DNA of 64,000 nucleotides, taken from Pseudoxanthomonas wuyuanensis (lineage in GTDB: Bacteria > Pseudomonadota > Gammaproteobacteria > Xanthomonadales > Xanthomonadaceae). Under the pieces are notes generated by a model. The model was not told the DNA's origin. It was given only the letters and a program-made list of their open reading frames with translations, and did no database searches. Within the stretch, counting starts at the first letter, position 1; every line of letters starts with the position of its first letter. A program made the translations under genes and the position numbers. Below, one piece after another: positions 51,345-59,854 of the stretch. The DNA is taken from positions 317,737 through 381,736 of the forward strand of contig NZ_OCND01000003.1 of NCBI RefSeq assembly GCF_900215535.1. The letters run 5' to 3'.

Positions 51345-52139
51345 GTGGTCAAACCACTGCCTCGCCTGAGGCTGCAAGGCTTCAACAACCTCACCAAGGC
51401 GCTGAGCTTCAATATATACGACGTCTGCTATGCGGTTTCCGAAGAGGAGCGCCAGCGCTACATCGCGTATATCGACGAGGAATACAACGCCGACCGCCTG
51501 ACCCAGATCCTGACGGATGTGGCGGAGATCATCGGCGCCAACATCCTCAACATCGCCCGCCAGGACTACGATCCGCAGGGCGCGTCGGTGACGATCCTGA
51601 TCTCGGAAGAGCCGGTGATCGACAAGAAGCAGGCGGGCAAGGAAATCATTTCCGACGCCGTGGTGGCACACATGGACAAGAGCCACATCACCGTCCATAC
51701 CTATCCGGAAACCCATCCGCAGCACGGTATCGCCACTTTCCGCGCGGATATCGACGTGGCCACCTGCGGGGTGATTTCGCCGCTGAAGGCGCTCAATTAC
51801 CTGATCGAGAGCCTGGAGTCGGACATCGTCATCATGGATTACCGGGTGCGCGGCTTCACCCGCGACGTGAAGGGCAAGAAGCACTACATCGATCACAAGA
51901 TCAATTCGATCCAGAACTTCCTGGCCAAGAACATCAAGGCCCGTTACGAGATGTTCGACGTCAACGTCTACCAGGAAAACATCTTCCACACCAAGATGCA
52001 CCTGAAGGACTTCGACCTGGATCAGTACCTGTTCGAGGAAAAGGCCAAGAACCTGTCGTTCAAGGAGCGGATGAAGATCGAAGCGCTGCTCAAGCGCGAG
52101 ATCGAGGAACTGTTCCACGGCCGCAACCTGGTCGAATAA
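51345..52139 (+). CDS. speD: S-adenosylmethionine decarboxylase proenzyme
   Basis: 264 residues from GTG 51345; an ATG-less upstream extension is not credible, since GTG gives the exact family start [29 protein letters not shown]. Autocleavage at [16 protein letters not shown] makes the pyruvoyl group from S113. It decarboxylates SAM to supply aminopropyl groups for spermidine. It belongs to the long (class 1a) gammaproteobacterial type. No speE is adjacent. Confidence 0.96.
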   Translation: MVKPLPRLRLQGFNNLTKALSFNIYDVCYAVSEEERQRYIAYIDEEYNADRLTQILTDVAEIIGANILNIARQDYDPQGASVTILISEEPVIDKKQAGKEIISDAVVAHMDKSHITVHTYPETHPQHGIATFRADIDVATCGVISPLKALNYLIESLESDIVIMDYRVRGFTRDVKGKKHYIDHKINSIQNFLAKNIKARYEMFDVNVYQENIFHTKMHLKDFDLDQYLFEEKAKNLSFKERMKIEALLKREIEELFHGRNLVE

Positions 52140-52204
52140 GCCGGTTACGGGCGGTTACCTCTGCTTGACCGGCGCCGGGCTAGACTGCCGGCACGGCTGA
52201 CAAC

Positions 52205-52283
52205 TGCGGGACGGCCCGCATGCGGAGAACATCCGCAGACGTAGACCGACGGCGGTCCGGAGCGAAGGCTCCGGGCCGCTTTT
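52205..52283 (+). ncRNA. guanidine-II (mini-ykkC) riboswitch with overlapping terminator
   Basis: Two hairpins with ACGR loops, the hallmark of guanidine-II: P1 TGCGGG-ACGG-CCCGCA (52205-52220) and P2 GACCG-ACGG-CGGTC (52244-52257). A linker hairpin TGCGGA/TCCGCA lies between. CGGTCCGGAGC (52253-52263) can instead pair with GCTCCGGGCCG (52268-52278), forming a stem followed by CTTTTCG. This competes with P2's 3' arm, so guanidine stabilising P2 would prevent termination. It sits directly upstream of a guanidinium exporter gene. Confidence 0.85.
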
Positions 52284-52315
52284 CGTTGGTTCGTTGATTG
52301 AAAGGAGAAAGCCTC

Positions 52316-52636
52316 ATGGCCTGGATCTACCTGCTGCTGGCCGGTCTGTTCGAAATCGGATTCGCCATCGGCCTCAAATACACTGATGGCTTCACCCGGC
52401 TCTGGCCCAGCGTGGGCACCGCGCTTTCCGCGGCGATCAGCCTGTGGCTGCTGACCCAGGCGCTGAAGGCGATCCCGGTCGGCACCGCCTATGCCATCTG
52501 GACCGGCATCGGCGCGGTCGGGGTGGCGGCGCTGGGCATCGCGCTGTTTGCCGAAAGCGCCTCGCCCGCGCGGCTGCTGTGCATCGCCATGATCGTGGCC
52601 GGCGTGGTCGGGCTGAAGCTGGCCTCGCCGGCCTGA
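52316..52636 (+). CDS. gdx: small multidrug resistance protein, guanidinium exporter type (Gdx/SugE)
   Basis: 106 residues from ATG 52316, SD AAAGGAG. Four membrane helices: [25 protein letters not shown] (catalytic Glu in [11 protein letters not shown]), [67 protein letters not shown]. The [15 protein letters not shown] start and WTGIGAVG motif are those of the SugE/Gdx subfamily rather than EmrE. The guanidine riboswitch upstream matches this. It exports guanidinium by proton antiport as a dual-topology dimer. Confidence 0.93.
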   Translation: MAWIYLLLAGLFEIGFAIGLKYTDGFTRLWPSVGTALSAAISLWLLTQALKAIPVGTAYAIWTGIGAVGVAALGIALFAESASPARLLCIAMIVAGVVGLKLASPA

Positions 52637-52671
52637 TTGCGAGGACCTGGAGACCTCGCGCGTTCCATACC

Positions 52672-52739
52672 TGTGGGAGCGACGTGAGTCGCGATGGGTT
52701 TTCCCGTGAAAGCCCGTCGCGACTCACGTCGCTCCCACA
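52672..52739. repeat. closely spaced inverted REP pair
   Basis: TGTGGGAGCGACGTGAGTCG at 52672 (to 52698) and CCCGTCGCGACTCACGTCGC at 52713 (to 52739) are near-perfect inverted arms with a 14-base loop. This is the cleanest copy and may terminate or stabilise the exporter transcript. It lies 36 bases after the stop codon. Confidence 0.9.
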
Positions 52740-52789
52740 GATACAGCTACAGGCGGATTTCAGCATTCAGGGCTCAGCCGAGCCGGAAC

Positions 52790-53434
52790 TCACAGCCGGT
52801 AGGCGATCGCCTTCATCAGGTTCGACGCGCCGGCCATCAGCGCCGGAATCGGCGGTGGCAGCACCCGCGCCCCGGCCTGTTCGGCGTGGGCGGCATGGCG
52901 GGCCTCGTCGGCCTTCATGACGGTCAGGATGTCGCGGCTGCGCAGGTCCGCCTCCGGCAGGGTCTGCAGGTGCTCGTCCAGGTGGGCCTCGACCTGGTGC
53001 TCGGTTTCCACCACAAAGCCCAGGCTCCAGCCGTCGCCGCGCAGGCCGGCCAGCGCGCCCAGCGCATAGCTGCCGGCGTACCACAGCGGGTTGAACAGGC
53101 TGGGCCGGCTGTCCAGTTCGCGCAGGCGGTCGGCGCACCAGGCCAGGTGGTCGGTCTCTTCCTGGGCCGCGTCCAGCAGGTGCCCGCGGGTCTGGGCGTC
53201 GCGCGCCACCGCGGCCTGGCCGAAATACAGGCCCTGGGCGCAAATCTCGCCGACATGGTTGATCCGCATCAGCCCGGCTGCGTGGCGGCGCTCGGGTTCG
53301 GTCAACTCGACCTCCGGGGTCTGCGCGGCCGGGTTGGGGCGGCGCGCAGGCGGATTGCCCAGCACGGTTTCCAGCGCGCGCTGGGTCTCGGTCAGGAACT
53401 GATCGAGCGGCGTGTACAGACGGGCAGCAGTCAT
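52790..53434 (-). CDS. coq7: demethoxyubiquinone hydroxylase Coq7 (ferritin-like diiron)
   Basis: 214 residues. Diiron ligands: [37 protein letters not shown] and [11 protein letters not shown] (ExxH pairs). It hydroxylates C6 of the ubiquinone precursor (last hydroxylation step). The C terminus [13 protein letters not shown] is family-typical. It is monocistronic on the minus strand, divergent from rplM. Confidence 0.95.
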   Translation of the reverse strand: MTAARLYTPLDQFLTETQRALETVLGNPPARRPNPAAQTPEVELTEPERRHAAGLMRINHVGEICAQGLYFGQAAVARDAQTRGHLLDAAQEETDHLAWCADRLRELDSRPSLFNPLWYAGSYALGALAGLRGDGWSLGFVVETEHQVEAHLDEHLQTLPEADLRSRDILTVMKADEARHAAHAEQAGARVLPPPIPALMAGASNLMKAIAYRL

Positions 53435-53662
53435 GGCGGCAGCGGCAGGGTAGCGGACGGGGCAGGGCGGTTAACGGGCGAATTTTCCCCCTGGACGCCG
53501 CCGCTGCCAAGCCGGCACCTGCCGAAGCCGGGGTGGGCGGCTTGCAACGGCCTTGGCGAGGCCGTACAATTCCGCTTCTGTCGTTCCGCAATTCACAACG
53601 CGAGGCAAAGTTCCGCCAGACATTTCTGCCGGAATCAGCCCGACCAAACCAAAGAGCTTTAT

Positions 53663-54091
53663 ATGACTACCTTCACCGCCAAGTCCGAGACCGTCCAACG
53701 CGACTGGTACCTCGTCGACGCCGCCGGCAAGACCCTGGGCCGCCTTTCCACCGAACTGGCCCGCCGCCTGCGCGGTAAGCACAAGCCCGTGTACACCCCG
53801 CACGTCGATACCGGCGATTACCTGGTGGTCATCAACGCCGAGAAGATCCATGTGACCGGCAACAAGCTGGCCGACAAGAAGTATCACCGCTTCACCGGCT
53901 ACATCGGTAACCTGAAGACCGAAACGCTGGCTCAGGCGCTGGAGCGCCACCCCGAGCGCGTGATCGAGATCGCGGTCAAAGGCATGTTGCCCAAGGGCCC
54001 GCTGGGCCGCGACATGTACCGCAAGCTCAAGGTCTACGCAGGCCCCAATCATCCGCACGCCGCCCAGCAGCCGCAAGTCCTGGATATCTGA
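53663..54091 (+). CDS. rplM: 50S ribosomal protein L13
   Basis: 142 residues from ATG 53663. Family motifs: [63 protein letters not shown]-type [30 protein letters not shown]. Early-assembling large-subunit protein. Cotranscribed with rpsI 3 bases downstream, the standard pair. Its SD is weak. Confidence 0.98.
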   Translation: MTTFTAKSETVQRDWYLVDAAGKTLGRLSTELARRLRGKHKPVYTPHVDTGDYLVVINAEKIHVTGNKLADKKYHRFTGYIGNLKTETLAQALERHPERVIEIAVKGMLPKGPLGRDMYRKLKVYAGPNHPHAAQQPQVLDI

Positions 54092-54094
54092 ATC

Positions 54095-54505
54095 ATGGCC
54101 AACACACTCAATAACAGCTCGGCGCAGAATTACGGCACTGGCCGTCGCAAGTCCTCCACCGCCCGCGTGTTCCTGCGCAAGGGCACCGGCAACATCACGG
54201 TCAACGATCGTCCGCTGGACGAGTTCTTCGGCCGCGAGACCGCGCGCATGATCGTGCGCCAGCCGTTGGAACTGACCCAGAACACCGAAAGCTTCGACAT
54301 CTTCGTCACCGCCGCCGGCGGCGGCACCACCGGCCAGGCCGGCGCCATCCGTCTGGGCATCGCCCGCGCGCTGGTGGAGTATGATGAGAGCCTGAAGACC
54401 GAACTGCGCAAGGCCGGTTTCATGACCCGCGATGCCCGCGAAGTCGAGCGCAAGAAGGTCGGCCTGCACAAGGCGCGCCGCGCCACGCAGTTCTCGAAGC
54501 GTTAA
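54095..54505 (+). CDS. rpsI: 30S ribosomal protein S9
   Basis: 136 residues. [73 protein letters not shown] and the C-terminal tail [11 protein letters not shown], whose final Arg contacts the P-site tRNA. Operon partner of rplM; a tRNA-Gln follows 9 bases after the stop. Confidence 0.98.
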   Translation: MANTLNNSSAQNYGTGRRKSSTARVFLRKGTGNITVNDRPLDEFFGRETARMIVRQPLELTQNTESFDIFVTAAGGGTTGQAGAIRLGIARALVEYDESLKTELRKAGFMTRDAREVERKKVGLHKARRATQFSKR

Positions 54506-54514
54506 TAGAAATAC

Positions 54515-54589
54515 TGCCCCGTCGCCAAGCGGTAAGGCACCTGACTCTGACTCAGGCATTCGGTGGTTCGAATCCATCCGGGGCAGCCA
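54515..54589 (+). tRNA. tRNA-Gln (anticodon CTG)
   Basis: 75 bases including CCA. Acceptor TGCCCCG/CGGGGCA, discriminator G. Anticodon stem CCTGA/TCAGG with loop CTCTGAC and anticodon CTG at 54547-54549. T-arm GGTTCGAATCC. It reads CAG. It starts 9 bases after rpsI and may be processed from that transcript. Confidence 0.97.
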
Positions 54590-54638
54590 ATTCAAAAAGG
54601 GATGCACAGCGCCGGCAACGGCGCGGTGTACCAGCAAG

Positions 54639-54660
54639 AGCCCGCCCTGTGCGGGTTTTT
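54639..54660 (+). terminator. intrinsic terminator after tRNA-Gln
   Basis: CCCGC (54641-54645) pairs with GCGGG (54651-54655), followed by TTTTT. It would end the rplM-rpsI-tRNA transcript, 20 bases before the next gene. Confidence 0.75.
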
Positions 54661-54679
54661 GCTTTCCCGGGAAGCGTTC

Positions 54680-55417
54680 ATGGTCGCTACATTCCTCCCG
54701 CCATTCTCGCCCGTCGGCGAACTGCTGCCGCGTTTGCGCGAGCGCGGTTACGCGGTACTGGAGCCCGGCAGCGTGGCGGCGCTGTGCGGTTTTCCCCTGG
54801 CCGCGCTGGATGCGCTCAAACCCAGCTGGGAGCATCTGCAACCGGATCGCTACCTGAAGGACGGCGGGCGCTACCGTCGCCGCCGCCATTCCTGTTTCAT
54901 CGTCGACGACGATGAAGTCACCCAGGCCGCGCATCGCGCGCACTGGCAGTCGCTGGACTACAACGCCCTGCATGGCGGCATGCAGCGCTGGTTCGAACCG
55001 ATGCAGCCGGAGGTGGTGGCGCAACCGGCATGGACCGGCCTGCTGGCCACGCTGGGCCGCTGCTGCTCCGGTTTGAAGGGCGCCCAGCGCTGGTATGTCG
55101 AGGCGCATCAGTTCCGCATCGACACCAGCGACGGCATCGGCCGGCCGACCCCGGAAGGCGCGCATCGCGACGGGGTCGACATGGTGGCGGTAATGCTGGT
55201 CGACCGGGTCGGCATCAAGGGCGGGGAAACGCGGGTGTTCGCGGCATCCGGCCCGGACGGCCAGCGGTTCACGCTGGAAGCCCCGTGGTCGCTGATGCTG
55301 CTGGACGATGAGCGGGTCATCCACGAATCCACCCCAATCCAGCCCTTGGCCGAAGCCGGCCATCGCGATACGTTGGTGCTGACCTACCGCGCCGGCAGCT
55401 TCCAGGGAGACGAATAG
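54680..55417 (+). CDS. 2-oxoglutarate/Fe(II) dioxygenase, BsmA/isoleucine dioxygenase-like family
   Basis: 245 residues from ATG 54680; starts at 54563 would read through the tRNA region. A conserved region RRHSCFIVDDD precedes the jelly roll. Metal motif HRDGVDMVAVMLVDRVGIKGGETRVF (H-x-D) and the distal His in VIHESTPIQPLAEAGHRDTLVLTYR, with Arg for 2-oxoglutarate. This is the PF10014-type 2OG-Fe dioxygenase group whose characterised members hydroxylate free branched amino acids. Substrate here is unknown. Confidence 0.82.
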   Translation: MVATFLPPFSPVGELLPRLRERGYAVLEPGSVAALCGFPLAALDALKPSWEHLQPDRYLKDGGRYRRRRHSCFIVDDDEVTQAAHRAHWQSLDYNALHGGMQRWFEPMQPEVVAQPAWTGLLATLGRCCSGLKGAQRWYVEAHQFRIDTSDGIGRPTPEGAHRDGVDMVAVMLVDRVGIKGGETRVFAASGPDGQRFTLEAPWSLMLLDDERVIHESTPIQPLAEAGHRDTLVLTYRAGSFQGDE

Positions 55418-55577
55418 GCTCAGGCCGCTTTCCGGCAAGGCAGGAATCGGGCAGGGTGCCCACCTGCGGCGAACGCATTGAAAAGCCAGCCCTCCCGGGC
55501 AATTCTCCATTCGGAGCGGGCAGGAGTTTGGTTACAATTGAAACCATGTCGCCGGGGCGACGGTATCGGGAGTCGGA

Positions 55578-56567
55578 ATGAAACTGGGTTCGTTGAAGGA
55601 AGGCGGCCGCGACGGCACGCTGATCGTGGTGTCGCGGGATCTGAAGCGCGCCGTGCGCGCCACCGGTGTGGCCGCGACGCTGCAGCAGGCGCTGGAGGAC
55701 TGGTCCAATATCGCGCCCCGGCTCAACGCGCTGTCCGAATCCTTGAATGACGGCGACGCCGATGGCGTCTTCGAGGTCGATTTCAACGCACTGGCCGCGC
55801 CGCTGCCGCGCGCCTACGAATTCGTCGACGGCAGCGCCTACCTGCCGCATGTCGAGCGCGTGCGCCGCGCGCGCGGCGCCGAAGTGCCGGAGAGCTTCTA
55901 CACCGACCCGCTGATGTACCAGGCCACCAGCGCCGGCTTCTACGGCCCGCGCGATGCGGTCAAGGTCGTCAGCGAGGACTACGGCATCGACCTGGAGGCG
56001 GAAATCGTCGTCGTCACCGACGATGTGCCGATGGCGGTCAGCGCCGGGCAGGCAGCCGGCCACATCCAGCTGATCGGCCTGGTCAACGACGTTTCGCTGC
56101 GCAATCTGATTCCAGCCGAACTGGCCAAGGGCTTCGGCTTTCTGCAGTCCAAGCCGCGTTCGGCGCTGTCGCCGGTGTTCGTGACCCCCGACGAACTGGG
56201 CCCGGCCTGGCGCGGCCACAAGGTGCATCTGCCGTTGCTGACCCACATCAACGGGCAGTGGTTCGGCGCGCCGGAGGCCGGCGTGGACATGCAGTTCGAC
56301 TTTTCCCAGCTGGTGGCGCATGCGGCCAGAACCCGGCCGCTGTCGGCCGGCACCGTGGTCGGCTCGGGCACCATCGCCAACGAGGACACCTCGAAAGGAG
56401 CGTCCTGTTTCGCTGAGTTGCGTACGGTCGAGACCCTGCGCGACGGCAAGCCCAGCACCCCATTCATGAAATTCGGCGACGTGGTCCGGATTGAAATGCT
56501 AGATTGTGACGGGGGTTCGATTTTTGGTGCCATCGAGCAGCGCATCGAACAGCAACCGGTGCCATAA
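55578..56567 (+). CDS. fumarylacetoacetase (FAH family)
   Basis: 329 residues. FAH-fold metal motif EDYGIDLEAEIVVVTDDVP (Asp/Glu ligands), preceded by FYGPRDAV and followed by LIGLVNDVSLRNLIPAE, KPRSALSPVFVTPDELG and AGTVVGSGTIANED. It is the short one-domain bacterial type, so the substrate is inferred from context: maleylacetoacetate isomerase follows and hpd/hmgA are in the same window. It would cleave fumarylacetoacetate to fumarate and acetoacetate. Confidence 0.85.
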   Translation: MKLGSLKEGGRDGTLIVVSRDLKRAVRATGVAATLQQALEDWSNIAPRLNALSESLNDGDADGVFEVDFNALAAPLPRAYEFVDGSAYLPHVERVRRARGAEVPESFYTDPLMYQATSAGFYGPRDAVKVVSEDYGIDLEAEIVVVTDDVPMAVSAGQAAGHIQLIGLVNDVSLRNLIPAELAKGFGFLQSKPRSALSPVFVTPDELGPAWRGHKVHLPLLTHINGQWFGAPEAGVDMQFDFSQLVAHAARTRPLSAGTVVGSGTIANEDTSKGASCFAELRTVETLRDGKPSTPFMKFGDVVRIEMLDCDGGSIFGAIEQRIEQQPVP

Positions 56568-56662
56568 ACCGTCCGCGGCCGCGCCATGCGTCTGCGGGCA
56601 CTGGATAGACCGCATCATGGGTGTGCCGCAACAGGTGTCGCAAACCGTCGGGGGCGGGGTGC

Positions 56663-57322
56663 ATGGGTGAACAACTACGGTTGTATTCGTACTGGCGCTC
56701 CAGCGCGGCCTATCGCGTGCGCATCGGCCTGAACCTGAAAGGCCTGCGCTACGAGACCGTGCCGGTGCACCTGATCCGCGATGGCGGCCAGCAGCATCTG
56801 CCGGACTACGTGGTCAAGAATCCCCAGCACATGGTGCCGACCCTGCAGCACGGCGTGCGGATCATCCGCCAGTCGCTGGCGATCCTGGAATACCTGGACG
56901 AAGCCTGGCCGTCGCCGCGGCTGTTGCCGATGACCGCGCGCGACCGCGCACGCGTCCGCAGCCTGGCCCAGATCGTCGCCAGCGACATCCACCCGCTCAA
57001 CAACCTGCGGGTGCTGCAGTATTTCGAGAACACCTGGCATGTTCCGCAGAGCGAGCGCGACGACTGGATCAAGCGCTGGATCGTCGAAGGGTTCGGCGCG
57101 CTGGAGTCGCTGCTGAGCCAGGATTCGGCCACCGGCCAGTACTGCCATGGCCAGACCCCCGGCCTGGCCGACTGCTGCCTGGTGCCGCAGGTGTTCAATG
57201 CCCGCCGCTTCGGCGTGGACATGACGGACTTCCCCACCCTCGTGCGCATCGAGCAGGCCTGCCTGGCATTGCCGGCTTTCGATCAGGCGCGCCCGGAAAA
57301 CCAGCCGGACGCGCAGCACTGA
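56663..57322 (+). CDS. maiA: maleylacetoacetate isomerase (GST zeta family)
   Basis: 219 residues from ATG 56663, usual length; ATG 56621 adds unconserved residues. Thioredoxin-like N domain with YSYWRSSAAYRVRIGLNLKGLRYETVPVHLI, where the zeta-class SSCS motif reads SSAA (Cys missing). Then PQHMVPTLQHGVRIIRQSLAILEYLDE (glutathione site) and a helical C domain. It turns maleylacetoacetate into fumarylacetoacetate, substrate of the gene just upstream. Confidence 0.9.
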   Translation: MGEQLRLYSYWRSSAAYRVRIGLNLKGLRYETVPVHLIRDGGQQHLPDYVVKNPQHMVPTLQHGVRIIRQSLAILEYLDEAWPSPRLLPMTARDRARVRSLAQIVASDIHPLNNLRVLQYFENTWHVPQSERDDWIKRWIVEGFGALESLLSQDSATGQYCHGQTPGLADCCLVPQVFNARRFGVDMTDFPTLVRIEQACLALPAFDQARPENQPDAQH

Positions 57323-57329
57323 GCCGCCG

Positions 57330-57343
57330 CGGAGCAGGCTCCG
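57330..57343. terminator. short hairpin between convergent maiA and pilU
   Basis: CGGAG-CAGG-CTCCG, 5-bp stem in the 22-base gap between the convergent stops. No T run; low confidence. Confidence 0.3.
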
Positions 57344-57344
57344 A

Positions 57345-58481
57345 TCAGCCGAATCCGTGGGTGATGCTGGGCGAGGCGCCGCCGTTGTCGTAATCGGCAT
57401 AGGGGTCGTGCTCGCCCTTGCTGCCCTCGGACAGGCGGAATTTCAGCGCCAGGCCATCGCGGGAGTCGGCTGCGCGCAGCGCTTCTTCCTGCTCGATCTG
57501 GCCTTCCTTGACCATCCGGAACAGGCACTGGTCGAACGATTCCATGCCTTCTTCCAGCGATTCCTCCATTGCCGCCTTGATCTCGTGGACCTGGCCGCGG
57601 CGCAGCAGGTCGCGGATCATCGGCGTGTTGATCAGCACCTCGGCGGCCGGGAGCCGGCGCCCGTCCACGCCCTTGACCAGGCGCTGGGACACCACCGCGC
57701 GCAGGTTCAGCGCCAGGTTCATCAGCACGTTCTTGTGCGCCGATTCGGGGAAGAAGTTGAGGATGCGCTCGATGGTCTGATCGGCGTTGTTGGAGTGCAG
57801 CGTGGCCAGGCACAGGTGGCCGGTCTCGGCAAAGGCGATGGCCGCCTCCATCGTGGTGGCGTCGAGGATTTCGCCGATCAGGATGACATCCGGCGCCTCG
57901 CGCATGGCGTTCTTCAGCGCGTTGTGGAAGGCGTGGGTGTCCAGGCCGACTTCGCGCTGGTTGACGATGGACTGCTTGTGCTTGTGCAGGTACTCGATCG
58001 GATCCTCGATGGTGAGGATGTGGCCGGTGCTGGTGCTGTTGCGATGATCGATCATCGACGCCAGCGAGGTCGACTTGCCCGAACCGGTGGAGCCGACAAT
58101 CAGCACCAGCCCGCGCGGGGTCATGATGATGTCCTTCAGCACCTGCGGCAGGTTGAGTTCCTCGATCGAGGGAATCACGCTGCGGATGGCGCGGATGACC
58201 ATGCCCACTTCGCCGCGCTGCTTGAACACGTTGACGCGGAAGCGCCCGGCGTCCTGCAGGGCGATGGCCATGTTGAGCTCCAGGTCGCGCTCGAACTGCG
58301 GCACCTGGCCTTCGTCCATCAGCGAATAGGCGATCTTCTTGACCATGCCTGGCGGCAGGCCTGTATTGCCCAGCGGATACAACTTGCCTTCAATCTTGAT
58401 GTAGACCGGCGCCCCGGTGGTCAGGAACATGTCCGAGGCGTTTTTCTCGGTCATCAGCTTCAGGAAATAGCCGATGTCCAT
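57345..58481 (-). CDS. pilU: type IV pilus retraction ATPase PilU
   Basis: 378 residues from ATG 58481, which opens MDIGYFLKLMTEKNASDMFLTTG as in PilU. Walker A is GSTGSGKST, Asp box EDPIEYLH, Walker B region REAPDVILIGEILDATTMEAAIAFAETGHLCLATLHSNNADQTIERILNFFPE, and the C-terminal AIRAIL-type region is replaced by the PilU end FDQCLFRMVKEGQIEQEEAL. GEILDATTM replaces the GEIRDxETM of PilT. It assists PilT in pilus retraction (twitching). No pilT in the window. The gene lies alone, divergent from the DUF4398 genes. Confidence 0.93.
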   Translation of the reverse strand: MDIGYFLKLMTEKNASDMFLTTGAPVYIKIEGKLYPLGNTGLPPGMVKKIAYSLMDEGQVPQFERDLELNMAIALQDAGRFRVNVFKQRGEVGMVIRAIRSVIPSIEELNLPQVLKDIIMTPRGLVLIVGSTGSGKSTSLASMIDHRNSTSTGHILTIEDPIEYLHKHKQSIVNQREVGLDTHAFHNALKNAMREAPDVILIGEILDATTMEAAIAFAETGHLCLATLHSNNADQTIERILNFFPESAHKNVLMNLALNLRAVVSQRLVKGVDGRRLPAAEVLINTPMIRDLLRRGQVHEIKAAMEESLEEGMESFDQCLFRMVKEGQIEQEEALRAADSRDGLALKFRLSEGSKGEHDPYADYDNGGASPSITHGFG

Positions 58482-58574
58482 ATGTAATGCTCCCCACGAT
58501 GCGCGGCGCGACGTTGCAACGGCGCCAAAGGCTTCCGACAATGGCCGCGCGCCCCACTTCGTCACGGCACCCCA

Positions 58575-58970
58575 ATGACTGTTAGCTTCGCACAAATCCG
58601 CTTGCCACTGTATGTGATGGTTGCCGCACTAGCGTCAGCTGTCGCCGCGACTTCGCCGGTTTCTGCCCAGACTGCGCCCACACCGGAGCTGGAAACCGCC
58701 CAACAGGCGGTGCAGCGCGCCGAACAGGCCGATGCCGACCAGTACGCGCCGGAAGCGCTGGCAGTGGCGCGGCAAACGCTGATACAGGCGCAAGCGGCGC
58801 ACAGCAAGCGCGACCGCCGGTTGGCGCTGGACCTGGCGCTGCGCGCCGCCGCCGACGCCGATCTGGCGCGTGCGCGCAGCCAGGAGGCCGTTGCCAGCGC
58901 CGAACTTCAGCACCGCCAGAACGAGGTGGCCGAATTGCAACGCCGGCTCGGCCAGGAGGCGCGCCGATGA
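58575..58970 (+). CDS. exported DUF4398-type protein
   Basis: 131 residues. Signal peptide ending near SAQ (MTVSFAQIRLPLYVMVAALASAVAATSPVSAQ). Mature part is one Ala/Arg/Gln-rich helical DUF4398 unit: TAQQAVQRAEQADADQYAPEALAVARQTLIQAQAAHSKRDRRLALDLALRAAADADLARARSQ. Probably a periplasmic coiled-coil. It overlaps the next gene by 4 bases, so the two are coupled. Confidence 0.8.
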   Translation: MTVSFAQIRLPLYVMVAALASAVAATSPVSAQTAPTPELETAQQAVQRAEQADADQYAPEALAVARQTLIQAQAAHSKRDRRLALDLALRAAADADLARARSQEAVASAELQHRQNEVAELQRRLGQEARR

Positions 58971-59854
58971 GCCGGTATGCGCAGCAAGCCCTGCTGCTGG
59001 CGGCACTGCTGGCGTTCTCTGCCGCCAGTCTGGCGGCAGAGCGCCCGGAAGTGATCCAGCTCAACCAGCGCCTGGCGGCGCTGCAAATGGACCCGGACCA
59101 GGCCGAAGCCGCAGCTTTCGAGAAGCTGCAGGCGCAGCAGGCCATCGGCGTGCTGGTCAAGGCGCGCAGCCGCGACCGCGATGGGGCGTTGTACATCGCC
59201 CAGCGCCGGGTGGAAATTGCCGAAACGGCGGTACGTACGCAGCTGGCCCGCCGCGAGGTGAACCGGCTGGACCGCACCCGCAGCGAGCTGCTGGTGGAAG
59301 CCAGCCGGCGCGAAGCCGAACGGGCGCGGCAGGAAGCCGAACGGCTGCGGGTGCAGGCGCAGATCCAGGCCGAGGATGCCGAACGCCTGCGCATGGAGGC
59401 CGAGGCCGAGCTGCTGGCCCGCCAGGACGTCGAACAGGCCCTGAGCAAGGTCACCGGCCAGCAGACCGCGCGCCTGAGCGCGGCGCGGCAGAAAGAGGCG
59501 CAGCTGGCGCGCCAGGAAGCCGAACTGATGTCCGGCGCCAAACTGCCGGCTTCCCGCTTCGACAACCGCGGAGAAGTCTTCACCCTGGCGGCGGATACGT
59601 TCGAGGCCGGTTCGGCGACGCTTTCGGCGGCCGGACAGTCCCGGGTCAGTGCCCTGGCCGCCTACCTGCAGGCGGTGCCCAAAGCCAAGGCCCGGGTCGA
59701 GGGCTATGGGGACGCGCAGACGCCGGGCCAGCGCCGTGCCGACGCCATCCGCGAGGCGCTGGCCGCTGCCGGGGTGGGCAAGGCGCGCATACAGGCAGTG
59801 GCGAAGGGAGATGGCTCCCGGGCACGTGCCGCGGAAGTGCTGGTCATTCAGTAA
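58967..59854 (+). CDS. OmpA-like protein with long helical N-terminal region (DUF4398/OmpA)
   Basis: 295 residues. Signal peptide MSRYAQQALLLAALLAFSAASLA, then a 170-residue coiled-coil rich in Arg, Glu, Ala and Gln (ASRREAERARQEAERLRVQAQIQAEDAERLRMEAEAELLARQ), then a C-terminal OmpA-like peptidoglycan-binding region from about 200 (FTLAADTFEAGSATLSAAGQSRVSALAAYLQAVPKAKARVEGYGDAQTPGQRRADAIREALAAAGVGKARIQAVAKGD). The D-x-x-G-x2-N-x2-L-S-x-x-R-A motif is degenerate (DAQTPGQRRADAIREAL). A link between outer envelope and cell wall is inferred. Confidence 0.82.
   Translation: MSRYAQQALLLAALLAFSAASLAAERPEVIQLNQRLAALQMDPDQAEAAAFEKLQAQQAIGVLVKARSRDRDGALYIAQRRVEIAETAVRTQLARREVNRLDRTRSELLVEASRREAERARQEAERLRVQAQIQAEDAERLRMEAEAELLARQDVEQALSKVTGQQTARLSAARQKEAQLARQEAELMSGAKLPASRFDNRGEVFTLAADTFEAGSATLSAAGQSRVSALAAYLQAVPKAKARVEGYGDAQTPGQRRADAIREALAAAGVGKARIQAVAKGDGSRARAAEVLVIQ

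Noticed and set aside
53580..53662. Ribosomal protein L13 autoregulatory leader
   Set aside because: No fold matching the known L13 leader was evident; those are best known in Firmicutes.
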